Positions 47,335 through 54,321 of a stretch of DNA of 64,000 nucleotides are shown here, piece after piece. The notes beneath the pieces are model-generated. The model was not told where the DNA came from. It was given only the letters and a program-made list of their open reading frames with translations, and made no database searches. How positions within the stretch are numbered: the stretch's first letter is position 1; each line of letters begins with the position of its first letter. The DNA comes from Comamonas_C sp026954015 (GTDB lineage: Bacteria > Pseudomonadota > Gammaproteobacteria > Burkholderiales > Burkholderiaceae_C): contig JAPSFS010000002.1 of NCBI GenBank assembly GCA_035063785.1, positions 248,001 to 312,000 of the forward strand. The letters are read 5' to 3'. The translations under genes were made by a program, and so were the position numbers.

Positions 47335-49531
47335 GCGTTTCCCCTTCTTGGTTTGCCGTCCCAGCAGGCGGGCAATGCGCCATCTTGTGCGCGCGCGCCC
47401 CCCCTATAACCCCCCGCGCAGTTGGCGCAGTTGGCGCAACTGGTGCGGCGTCTGCGCCATCTTCAGTAGTTCGCGCAGTTGGCGCAGTTGGCGCAAGCCC
47501 CGCAAATTGCCTGCCCTTGCTGGTGACGTCCCAGCGTTCGCGCGTCTTGCGTTGGGCGTCCCTGTAGCTGGTGCGCTCGATATGCCCGGCACGTTCAGCA
47601 CGGCGCAGCAAATCGAACACTTCGCGCGGCTTGCGCTTGGGGTACGTCGATTCATGCGCTAGCAGGCGGGCGGCGTTGCTGGGTGATGTGGTGCCCGGCG
47701 CGATGTACTCGCCTCGCTCGGAAAATTCCGCAATCAACTTCAGCAGCGCCGTTGTGTCCCCGCGCTCGGCAATGTGCGCAACAACCCCGGCTGCAGGCGT
47801 GTCCAGTTCTGGCAGGCCACCATGCGGCCAGTGCAGCGCAAGCGGCGCAGCCAGCGGGCCCAGGTTGCTTTTCTGGTGTTCCAGGCTCAGCGTGCCATCC
47901 TCAGCGCGGCTCATGAACAGACGGCTTCGCACGCTGTTATTCCATGCCGTGCTGCCTGAGTAGCCCTCGCCCCCATCGGCTTTGCGTGCGCGGCTTGTGA
48001 CTTTGTCCACGTGCGCCAGCAGCAGCACCGCGCAATCGTCTGCGCGTGCGATTTCAGCCAGGCAGCGGATGAATGCGCGCACCTGCTGGCGCTGGATTTC
48101 GTCGCCCGCGTAGGCGTCGCTTGCGTTGTCGATTACCAGCAGCGCGGCCCCCTTCGCAAGCTCGCGCAGCTCGGCATAGCTCGCGGTGGTTTGCCCGTGT
48201 TCGCGGCGCTCAGCGGTGAACAGTTCCGGGTGGCTTGTGCCGTCAACGATGGCGACGTGCTGCGCCAATGTGTGCGGCTCGATTCCCCATTGCTGGCAAA
48301 TGAATGCCAGGCGGTGGCGCACCACGTCCGCGCCATCTTCCAGCGAAGCAAACACCACGCGGCCCTGTTCGGTTGTGTGCCCGAAAAGCTCGCGCCCCGA
48401 TGCGACGCAAACAGCAAGCATCAATGCAATCGTGCTTTTGCCGGTGCCCCCGTGCGCGGCCAGCATCGCCACTTGCTGGCGTGGCAGGTACGGCCCCCAC
48501 ACAAAGCGCGGCGGCGGGCTCGGGTGGCTTATCACCCCGGCAACGTCAACAGGCAGCAGCAGCAGCGGCGCGGGCCTGGGCGGCTCGCTGGCACGTTCCA
48601 GCAAATCGGCCAGCACGTCGTGCCCCTCGCGTGCTGCAAAGTCGTTGCAATCGAAGTTTTGCGGCTCGCCATCAGGAAGCGTCGCAACGGCGCAGCCTAT
48701 CTCGCTGGCGATTCTTGCCGCGCTCGATTCCTTGCCCGCGTCAGGCACCAGTACCAGCCGGGCGGCGCTGTCCCTTTCATGAATGGCGCGCGCCACGGTG
48801 GCGACGTTGCCCCAGCCAAAGCAGCAGATTGCGGCGTGTCCGGTGGCCTGCCAGCAGGCCCATGCTTGCCCGATGCCTTCGCACACGTACAACGGCGCGT
48901 CAGTCTCGTGCGCGCCCACGGTGAACGATGCACCGGCCATGCTCGCGCCGGGCAGGTTCAGCTTCTTTCCGATGCCGGGCGGCGGTATGAATTGCAGGCT
49001 TTGCAGCTCACCAGCCGGGCCATGCGCAGGCACCACAAGCCAGCCCGCTACAGACTTCCCGGCAATGCTCAGCGCGTCGCCTTCAGGCACCACACGCAGG
49101 CCAGCAATCGGCGCGCCATCGATGCCTTTGCGCTGGCAGTACGGGTGCTGCGTGGTGGCAGGCTCACAGCGTGCCCAGACCTCAGCACCGCCCATGCCCT
49201 TGCGCGGCGGGCGCGGCGGCTCAGGCGCGCGAATAGGGGCCTTGCTGGGGCTTGCTTGCTGGGGCTTTCCATCATCGCGCCAGCCGTTCGCGCGGGCTTC
49301 ATAAAACAGGGTTGCGGCGCCAATCCCCCCGTCTGCTTTGATACTGCGCCACGTGTCGCGCGCGTCTGCTGCGCTGTACGTGCCGCCCTGCTGGCACCAG
49401 GTGTCCCAGTCGGCAAAATCCATCCCTGCGGCCTTGCAGGCCATGCCCACACGTGCCCATTGTTCGCGGCCCAAGTCGGGCGATATGCATTGCAGCGCGG
49501 CGCGGGCTCGCTCGATTTCCGTCGTGCTCAC
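47327..49531 (-). CDS. Primase-helicase (PriCT-2, Toprim-like, RepA-type AAA ATPase)
   Basis: 734 residues from GTG 49531, which overlaps the upstream stop as GTGA. In order: a PriCT-2-like domain (1-65; ALQCISPDLGREQWARVGMA, WCQQGGTYSAADARDTWRSI), a Toprim-like domain (about 140-300; E218 in VCEGIGQA, D264 in LVPDAGKES), then a RepA/RecA-like ATPase with Walker A GGTGKST at 361-367 and the ENASDAY-type strand LLVIDNASDAYAGDE. A winged region and an Ala-Pro-Thr repeat tail end the protein. It lacks a separate polymerising AEP domain that I can see, so it may be a helicase with priming accessory domains. It would drive replication of the excised element. Confidence 0.85.
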   Translation of the reverse strand: MSTTEIERARAALQCISPDLGREQWARVGMACKAAGMDFADWDTWCQQGGTYSAADARDTWRSIKADGGIGAATLFYEARANGWRDDGKPQQASPSKAPIRAPEPPRPPRKGMGGAEVWARCEPATTQHPYCQRKGIDGAPIAGLRVVPEGDALSIAGKSVAGWLVVPAHGPAGELQSLQFIPPPGIGKKLNLPGASMAGASFTVGAHETDAPLYVCEGIGQAWACWQATGHAAICCFGWGNVATVARAIHERDSAARLVLVPDAGKESSAARIASEIGCAVATLPDGEPQNFDCNDFAAREGHDVLADLLERASEPPRPAPLLLLPVDVAGVISHPSPPPRFVWGPYLPRQQVAMLAAHGGTGKSTIALMLAVCVASGRELFGHTTEQGRVVFASLEDGADVVRHRLAFICQQWGIEPHTLAQHVAIVDGTSHPELFTAERREHGQTTASYAELRELAKGAALLVIDNASDAYAGDEIQRQQVRAFIRCLAEIARADDCAVLLLAHVDKVTSRARKADGGEGYSGSTAWNNSVRSRLFMSRAEDGTLSLEHQKSNLGPLAAPLALHWPHGGLPELDTPAAGVVAHIAERGDTTALLKLIAEFSERGEYIAPGTTSPSNAARLLAHESTYPKRKPREVFDLLRRAERAGHIERTSYRDAQRKTRERWDVTSKGRQFAGLAPTAPTARTTEDGADAAPVAPTAPTARGVIGGARAHKMAHCPPAGTANQEGETHD
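47416..47496. repeat. GCGCAGTTG tandem repeats in the primase-helicase 3' end
   Basis: Units of GCGCAGTTG repeat in two clusters, 47416-47446 and 47472-47496. On the coding strand they read as Ala-Pro-Thr runs (APTAPTART and APVAPTAPTAR). They may be a simple expansion or may have a second role in DNA binding. Confidence 0.7.
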
Positions 49532-49989
49532 TGCGCACCCCCTGCAAACAAATCGGCTTGCATTGCTCGCGCTTGGTTCAGCAGCGCGGCGCGGTGGGCA
49601 GCTTGTGCGGCTTGCGTGCGGCGCTTGGCTCGTGCTTCGCGTACTTGGCGGCACCACTGAGACACGTCCGGGCATTGCACGGCGGCGGCTCGCTGTAGTG
49701 GGCTCAGGCGGTACTCGGCAATCCACGCAATGCGGCCATCCTTGCACCCGGCAGCTTTATCTTGTTTCTCGCATTGCCAGCCGTGGCACTTGCGCAAGGA
49801 AAACACCACGGCCCCTAGTCGCGTCGTGCTGGCCTCGAATACGCCGGTGATTGATGTCACGTGCTCGCCATCCAACAGGCGGCGCAGGATTTCAGCGATA
49901 ACGGTGTTTTGCCGTTTCGGCAGTCTTCCGATAAAATGTGCGTTGTTCGGGGCGCTCGTCGTGACTTTAGTTGCGGCGGGCGTTTTCAT
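49528..49989 (-). CDS. Putative winged-helix DNA-binding protein of the element
   Basis: 153 residues. The middle, RQNTVIAEILRRLLDGEHVT with STTRLGAVVFSLRKCHGWQ and GRIAWIAEYRLSP, follows the helix-turn-helix plus wing pattern often seen in small phage proteins placed beside primases. The C-terminal part is Ala/Arg/Gln-rich helix. Its ATG at 49989 abuts the upstream stop, and its stop overlaps the primase-helicase GTG, so it is co-translated with that gene. Role in replication control is an inference. Confidence 0.7.
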   Translation of the reverse strand: MKTPAATKVTTSAPNNAHFIGRLPKRQNTVIAEILRRLLDGEHVTSITGVFEASTTRLGAVVFSLRKCHGWQCEKQDKAAGCKDGRIAWIAEYRLSPLQRAAAVQCPDVSQWCRQVREARAKRRTQAAQAAHRAALLNQARAMQADLFAGGAQ

Positions 49990-50261
49990 TACTGCACCCC
50001 CAGCAAACGGCGGATTTCGTCAACCGGCCAGCCCAGCCGATTACCAATCCGCACAGGGCGAATCGGCCCATTTTCAAAACAAGCCCAGCCCCTCAGCGTT
50101 TGGCACTGGCGCAAAAGGTAATGCGCGGCCTGTCCGGTAGGTATTAGCGGGCGGGTTACGTGTTCCAGCGGCGGGAACTGCGTCGATTCAATGGTAGCGC
50201 GGCGCGTTTCGCTGCTGTGTAATGTCGTTGGCATGTCGGCATATCCGTTTGCGTTGAACAT
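49989..50261 (-). CDS. AlpA/excisionase-like small DNA-binding protein
   Basis: 90 residues from ATG 50261; ATG 50234 would give 81. The C-terminal part, RPLIPTGQAAHYLLRQCQTLRGWACFENGP followed by IRPVRIGNRLGWPVDEIRRLLG, is the pattern of MerR-like excisionase/AlpA helix-turn-helix proteins, in which the final helix selects the target. Such proteins activate integrase expression or guide excision. The iteron-like cluster lies just upstream of it. Confidence 0.72.
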   Translation of the reverse strand: MFNANGYADMPTTLHSSETRRATIESTQFPPLEHVTRPLIPTGQAAHYLLRQCQTLRGWACFENGPIRPVRIGNRLGWPVDEIRRLLGVQ

Positions 50262-50276
50262 GCCTCAATTTGAATT

Positions 50277-50383
50277 GCGCAACCCCCATTGCGCGCAACC
50301 CGCAACCCCTATTGCGGCCCGCAAAGCCTTATTTCATGCGGGTTTCGGTGATAAGGCGCAACCCCTTGCGCAACCCCTTGCGC
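50277..50383 (+). repeat. Five GCGCAACCC iteron-like repeats
   Basis: GCGCAACCC or its near form occurs in direct orientation at 50277, 50293, 50302 (CCGCAACCCC), 50356 and 50368, with a sixth partial GCGC at 50380. The block fills the spacer between two minus-strand genes of the element's operon. It could be the replication origin of the element or an operator array. Confidence 0.7.
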
Positions 50384-50922
50384 TACTTGATGAGGTGTGT
50401 GAAAGCAGAATACGGCACCGCTTTCTTGGGTTTCTTGGCTTCCTTTGGCTCTTTCGGAAGCAGCTCACGAATTCGCGCCCCAGATATGCCGTAGTGCTCT
50501 GCTGCTGCCTTGGTGCCGTGCTTCTTGCGGTAGCTGGCAAGTTTTTGCCGTCGTTCGGGTGTCCACTTCTTGCCGGTTGATGCTGTGTCGTTTGCGCCTC
50601 GCTGGGTGTCAGCTTGGATAATCCGAATACGCACTTCGTCCCGATTACTTTCCAAGAATTGCGCAAGCTCTTCCACATCAATACAGCATCCGCTTGTCGC
50701 AAATGGCAGTGGCCTGTTAGTTCCAGGCTCGCGCGGTATCAGCGACCCCAAGTGCACGGCGTCATTAATCAGGCTCTCATATTTCATCACTTCCAAGTGA
50801 TACCGAGTAAGCACGTCTTCATCTTCGCTGCTCGCGTCGTAAATAGCGCCAGCTAAGCGTCCCGGTATATCGGCTTTTGGCAGCCGCATTACGTCGCTTG
50901 GTATATCTACAAAAAAGAGCAT
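50383..50922 (-). CDS. Element protein with C-terminal helix-turn-helix, function unknown
   Basis: 179 residues. The N-terminal 130 residues are not recognised (MLFFVDIPSDVMRLPKADIP, with a Cys pair in TSGCCIDVEELAQFL). The C-terminal part, WTPERRQKLASYRKKHGTKAAAEHYGISGARIRELL, is a homeodomain-like helix-turn-helix ending in a Lys/Pro tail. It is the first gene of the element's minus-strand operon. Two 12-bp direct repeats (GCACCCCTTCAA at 50924 and 50938) lie directly before its start; each contains, on the coding strand, the AAGGGGTG used as ribosome-binding site. A regulator of the operon is the best guess. Confidence 0.7.
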   Translation of the reverse strand: MLFFVDIPSDVMRLPKADIPGRLAGAIYDASSEDEDVLTRYHLEVMKYESLINDAVHLGSLIPREPGTNRPLPFATSGCCIDVEELAQFLESNRDEVRIRIIQADTQRGANDTASTGKKWTPERRQKLASYRKKHGTKAAAEHYGISGARIRELLPKEPKEAKKPKKAVPYSAFTHLIK

Positions 50923-50923
50923 G

Positions 50924-50949
50924 GCACCCCTTCAAGTGCACCCCTTCAA
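50924..50949 (-). promoter_or_regulatory. Duplicated ribosome-binding site / 12-bp direct repeat
   Basis: GCACCCCTTCAA is present twice, 14 bp apart. On the minus strand it reads TTGAAGGGGTGC, and the copy nearer the gene lies 5 bases before ATG 50922. The second copy could be an operator or a relic of a slip event. The rest of the spacer to 51186 holds no supported gene. Confidence 0.6.
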
Positions 50950-51186
50950 AAGTTGCCCCAGCAGGCCGGTGAAGGTGTCCGGCTTTTCGGCAGGATTGCA
51001 GCCCTGCCTAGCTGGGGTGAAAGCGGCGTCAGTCCACGTAAATGATTGCGTTGCGGTTTATGGCTGCACCCCCCCGGCATCTTTGAAGTTCAGGCCCCGC
51101 CTCATCTCGTCCAAGGCGGCGCGGGGCTTGCCGGTTTTTCGGTGTAGCTGGTGTCTCGTGCGTTCATGGTTGCCATGCGATGCCCG

Positions 51187-51465
51187 TCAGGCGTGTTCAA
51201 GTCGCACCACAGCGCGACGGCCTACAGCTTGGGCGTAGCGTTGCACGCTGCGTAGCGATGGGGTGCCCGTGCCGCTTTCCAGCCGTGCAACAGTGCTTTG
51301 CCCGGTGCCCATGCGCTCGGCTACATCGGCTTGCGTCAGGCCCGCGCTGGTGCGTGCTGCAATCAGCTCACGCGCCAAGGCAAATTCATCGGCCAGCGCT
51401 TCATATTCGGCCCGCGTGTCCGGGTGCTTCAGCAGCTCGGCTTTCAATGTCTTCAGCGTCTTCAT
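51187..51465 (-). CDS. higA: HigA-type antitoxin (XRE helix-turn-helix)
   Basis: 92 residues. After a leading helix, the XRE domain reads ELIAARTSAGLTQADVAERMGTGQSTVARLESGTGTPSLRSVQRYAQAVG (about 33-82). It follows the toxin gene with an ATGA overlap (51462-51465), the toxin-first order of HigBA modules. It would neutralise the toxin and repress the pair. Confidence 0.88.
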   Translation of the reverse strand: MKTLKTLKAELLKHPDTRAEYEALADEFALARELIAARTSAGLTQADVAERMGTGQSTVARLESGTGTPSLRSVQRYAQAVGRRAVVRLEHA

Positions 51466-51785
51466 GGCGTGTCTTTCAGGCGCAGCAGCGCGGTGTCGAT
51501 TGCCTTGCGTGGTGTGGTTGGCGTCTTCTTCAGGAAAACATGCAGCACCAGCAGGCGGCGGCCTTGGATGGCGGCGTACACGGCGCGGGCAATACCGTCA
51601 CGGCCTTTCATGCGCATTTCCCACAGCTTGCTTTCCAGCGGGCGCACATGGGGTAGGCCCACACGTTGCGGCCCGTAGTCTTCCAGCAGCTCGGCAATGC
51701 GCAGGAAATGGGCTTGCATATCGGCAGGCAAGGCCATCAGTTCAGGCTCTGCCAGCGGGTGTAGCGTTACCGTCCAAGTGTGCAT
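51462..51785 (-). CDS. higB: HigB/RelE-type toxin (Gp49-like)
   Basis: 107 residues. The RelE/Gp49 fold is visible as ALPADMQAHFLRIAELLEDYG, VRPLESKLWEMRMKG, then IARAVYAAIQGRRLLVLHVFLKKTPTTPRKAI. The Lys/Arg-rich second half is typical of ribosome-dependent mRNA nucleases. It sits between the integrase and the antitoxin and would stabilise the element in the genome. Confidence 0.87.
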   Translation of the reverse strand: MHTWTVTLHPLAEPELMALPADMQAHFLRIAELLEDYGPQRVGLPHVRPLESKLWEMRMKGRDGIARAVYAAIQGRRLLVLHVFLKKTPTTPRKAIDTALLRLKDTP

Positions 51786-51806
51786 ATTATGCCAATTTTG
51801 AGATAT

Positions 51807-53162
51807 TCAAGATTTCACTGCGTGCAGCTTGCCCGGTTCCTTGCTGGCGTCAAACTGCACCCCGGCCTGTTCCAGAATCCACGCTTCCAGCTTTTCGTGG
51901 TGCACGCGCAGCAAGTCCAACGGCCGCACCCTGTAATGCTTTTCAGCGGTGGCGCTGGGCTTGTGCCCTTGTATCTGCGCCACTACCCCGGCGGGCAGTT
52001 CCAGCCACTCGGACAGACTGCCGAAACTGCGGCGCAGGCCGTGCAGCGTTAGCCCCTCGATTCCAGCCACTGCGCAGACATCGGCCAGGCGGCGGTGCGG
52101 GCGGCTTATCGGCTGCGGCTTGGTGTCGCTGGAAAACACCCATTCACTGCGGCGCGGCAGGCTTGCCAGCAGGTGGTGCACGTAGGGCGTGAGCGGTATC
52201 ACGCGCTGCCCGTCGCGCCCGCCTTTGCTTTCGTCCTTGTCGCGCAGCGTGAGCCCTCGCCATTGCGTGTTCACGTCGTCCCAGCGCAGCGCCACCAGCT
52301 CGCCAGGGCGCGCGCCAGTCAGCAGCAGGCATTGCAGGTAGGCCGATGCGGCGGCGCTGCGCAGCGTCTGCACAGCACCAAACCACGCGGCCAGTTGTTC
52401 CTTCATCAGCGCATCATGTTTCGCTTGGGGCTTGCCCAGCGCTTCGCGGGCGCGGCGGCTGCGGGCCGGGTTCTTTTCCGGCACTGCGGCGGCGTAGTCG
52501 GGTTGCTCGCTGCACCAGTTCACAAACGCATGGAACAGGTGCAGCCCCAGCCGGGCGCGGGTAGGGCGGCGCTGGGCTTCGGTATCGGCCCATGCCTGCA
52601 CGGCCTCGGGCGTGACGTCAGCCAGACGCATAGACGCAAACTGCGCCAGCGGGCCGGGTTCGGTGGTGCCCTTGCCCCGCTTTTTGGGTTCGCCCCCTGG
52701 GGCCATCATGCCCACGTTATCGCGCAGGTGCAGCGCGCCCCAATGCGGGCGGCGGGCTTCGATATACGCGGCCCATGCATCGCCTACTGTCACGGCCTGG
52801 GCTTCCTGTTGCTGGCGCTGGGCTTCGTGCTGCGCCTGTTGCTCGCGCTCTAGCTCGCTGGGGTTCACCCCTTCGTCAATCAGCACGGCCAAGCGGCGCG
52901 CTTCGGTGCGGGCTTGCTCGATAGTCCAGGCGCGCACGTCGCCAATGGTGCGGCGGATGGTTTGCCGGTTCAGCTTGGCCTCGAAAACAAACGACTTGTG
53001 CCCGGTGTTGCTCGCCCTGACGCGCAGGCCGGGCGCTTTGGTGTCGCGTAGAAACACCTGGGCTTTGGTGTCGGTGCGGCACGTCAGGCGCTCGATTGCC
53101 CCGGCTGTCAGCTCGATTGCCTGGGTGGTGTCCGGTGCGGCTGTCTTGCTGGGGCGTGCCAT
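51807..53162 (-). CDS. Tyrosine site-specific integrase of the tRNA-His element
   Basis: 451 residues. An N-terminal DUF4102-like arm-binding domain (residues about 15-100; VFLRDTKAPGLRVRASNTG, RRTIGDVRAWTIEQARTEAR) precedes a core-binding SAM-like domain and the catalytic domain. Active residues are R285 (TGARPGEL), H374 and R377 (LHGLRRSF), H400 (QGHK) and the nucleophile Y410 (EKHYRVRP). It belongs to the P4-type integrases that use tRNA 3' ends. The start lies 160 bp from the right repeat, and the gene reads away from it. Confidence 0.95.
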   Translation of the reverse strand: MARPSKTAAPDTTQAIELTAGAIERLTCRTDTKAQVFLRDTKAPGLRVRASNTGHKSFVFEAKLNRQTIRRTIGDVRAWTIEQARTEARRLAVLIDEGVNPSELEREQQAQHEAQRQQQEAQAVTVGDAWAAYIEARRPHWGALHLRDNVGMMAPGGEPKKRGKGTTEPGPLAQFASMRLADVTPEAVQAWADTEAQRRPTRARLGLHLFHAFVNWCSEQPDYAAAVPEKNPARSRRAREALGKPQAKHDALMKEQLAAWFGAVQTLRSAAASAYLQCLLLTGARPGELVALRWDDVNTQWRGLTLRDKDESKGGRDGQRVIPLTPYVHHLLASLPRRSEWVFSSDTKPQPISRPHRRLADVCAVAGIEGLTLHGLRRSFGSLSEWLELPAGVVAQIQGHKPSATAEKHYRVRPLDLLRVHHEKLEAWILEQAGVQFDASKEPGKLHAVKS

Positions 53163-53185
53163 TTAGGGTGTTTCCTGTTGTCGCT

Positions 53186-53205
53186 GCGTAGCCACTGCGT
53201 AGCCA
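53186..53205 (+). promoter_or_regulatory. Paired GCGTAGCCA motif, right integrase arm site candidate
   Basis: GCGTAGCCA at 53186-53194 and 53197-53205, again 11 bp apart, as in the left end. It lies just upstream of the integrase start, where binding could also repress the gene. Confidence 0.6.
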
Positions 53206-53321
53206 AAAACGCCATATTTTGGCGCACATCAATCAACAGTGATTTGCCTAAAAGTCCGCTAACATGTTGATTTGAATGGATTTTATAGGCGCCAATCAAC
53301 GCATGCAAATGTTGTCAGGGT

Positions 53322-53371
53322 AGGATTGTGATTCCTGTTGTCGTGGGTTCGAGCCCCATCAGCCACCCCAA
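53322..53371 (+). repeat. attR core (50-bp direct repeat, right)
   Basis: Exact copy of 46071-46120. It looks like the 3' part of a tRNA-His gene without its 5' half and so is a tRNA remnant, not a working gene. Confidence 0.92.
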
Positions 53372-53386
53372 GCTGCATAAGGAAAT

Positions 53387-53420
53387 CCTGCTAGATAAAC
53401 GCTAGCGGGGTTTTCTTTTT
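53387..53420 (+). terminator. Original tRNA-His terminator, now displaced
   Basis: CCTGCTA and TAGCGGG pair with one T-G wobble and are followed by TTTTCTTTTT. It is a diverged twin of 46136-46171, separated from its tRNA gene by the element. Confidence 0.75.
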
Positions 53421-53467
53421 CCGGTCACCCGGCTGCGGTACGGCGGCGTGGAAAGTGCCGCCTGTGC

Positions 53468-54283
53468 TCACGCGCTCGTGATCGACTGCAGGTTGAGCAA
53501 CGCCGCTTCGATGGCCGCGGCGGTGGCGCGCGGTTGCTCCATCGGGAAGAGGTGGGTGCCGTCGAGCATCATCGTGCGGCCTTGGGTGACGCGCTGGGTC
53601 AGGTGCATGCCGACCTGGTGGGCCTCGTGCGACGAGCGGCCGCCAATGAATGCGGCCGGGCACTGCAAGGGGTGGCTGCGCAGCAGGTGGCCGAGGTTGT
53701 GCGGCAGGGTGTTGTAGATCTGGGTTTCGATCGCACGATCAAACGCGAGCGTGTAGCGTCCGCCTTGCTCGACCAGGCCGCATTGCACATAGTCGCGCAG
53801 GATTTCAGGGTCCCAGCGTGCGAATACCGGCTTGTGCCGGAAGTAGCCGAACGCCTGTTCCCTGCTGTCCCAGGTATTGCGGCGCGCCCGGCTGACGCGT
53901 CCTGGGGTGAGCGAGCCGATCACCTGCACCTGTTTCGCAACATTGACCGCGCCGGCCTTCCAGCCACCGACCAGCGGCGAGTCCAGGAGCAGTACCCCTT
54001 GCGCGAGGTCGGGGTGGCGCGCCGCGGCCATGACGCTCAGGTAGCCGCCGAGAGAATGCCCGACGAGAAAGGCCCGCCGGCCGGTGCGCTGTTGCAGCGC
54101 GCGTGCGTGGTCCGCCAGCTGCTGGACGAGCTGGGGCCAGTTGTTCGTGACGGGGTAGCGGGGGTCGTGCCCGTAGCGTTCGACGGCGCTCACGTCGAAG
54201 CCGCGTGTCTGCAGTGACTTGAACAGCACGCGGTAGGTCCCAGCGGGGAAACTGTTGGCGTGCGAGAAGACGATGGTGCTCAT
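53468..54283 (-). CDS. Alpha/beta-hydrolase
   Basis: 271 residues from ATG 54283. The oxyanion region is VFSHANSFPAGTYR, the nucleophile elbow is GHSLGGYLS (Ser in GHSLG), and a late His lies in LDGTHLFPME. The fold is a soluble esterase or lipase-like hydrolase; the substrate is not predictable. It lies 39 bp after the mltD-like gene on the same strand and is the first chromosomal gene right of the element. Confidence 0.88.
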   Translation of the reverse strand: MSTIVFSHANSFPAGTYRVLFKSLQTRGFDVSAVERYGHDPRYPVTNNWPQLVQQLADHARALQQRTGRRAFLVGHSLGGYLSVMAAARHPDLAQGVLLLDSPLVGGWKAGAVNVAKQVQVIGSLTPGRVSRARRNTWDSREQAFGYFRHKPVFARWDPEILRDYVQCGLVEQGGRYTLAFDRAIETQIYNTLPHNLGHLLRSHPLQCPAAFIGGRSSHEAHQVGMHLTQRVTQGRTMMLDGTHLFPMEQPRATAAAIEAALLNLQSITSA

Positions 54284-54321
54284 GGCGGAAGGCGTGTCTG
54301 GGCTGTGGTGGCGCGACCACC

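Larger units (their letters stand above)
46071..53371. mobile_element. 7.3-kb integrative element in tRNA-His (satellite-like)
   Basis: The element is bounded by a 50-bp exact direct repeat of the tRNA-His 3' part. It encodes a tyrosine integrase next to the right repeat, a HigBA-type pair, three small DNA-binding or unknown proteins, a primase-helicase, an SSB, a DUF5681-like protein and a small terminal gene. All genes are on the minus strand. Integrase arm-like repeats lie just inside both ends. There are no capsid, tail, terminase large subunit, conjugation or resistance genes, so autonomous phage or ICE is unlikely. A phage satellite or minimal replicative island is the best reading. Confidence 0.88.
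53163..53467. other. Right end of the element and flank, no gene
   Basis: 305 bp holding the integrase promoter region, the paired GCGTAGCCA motif, an AT-rich stretch (about 53206-53320), the right direct repeat and the original tRNA-His terminator. No coding frame is supported. Confidence 0.7.

Noticed and set aside
47416..47496. CRISPR array
   Set aside because: Repeat units are 9 bp, coding in frame, and there are no spacers of regular length. No CRISPR array or cas gene was seen anywhere in the window.
48011..49660. Plus-strand frame of 549 codons in the element
   Set aside because: Fully antisense to the primase-helicase, with low-complexity Arg/His/Ala composition.
50921..51238. Plus-strand frame of 105 codons inside the element
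   Set aside because: It starts antisense to the HTH-protein gene, has no ribosome-binding site and is Cys/Arg-rich shadow-like sequence.
53322..53371. Second tRNA-His gene
   Set aside because: Only the 3' part is present, without D arm or 5' acceptor strand; it is the right attachment repeat.
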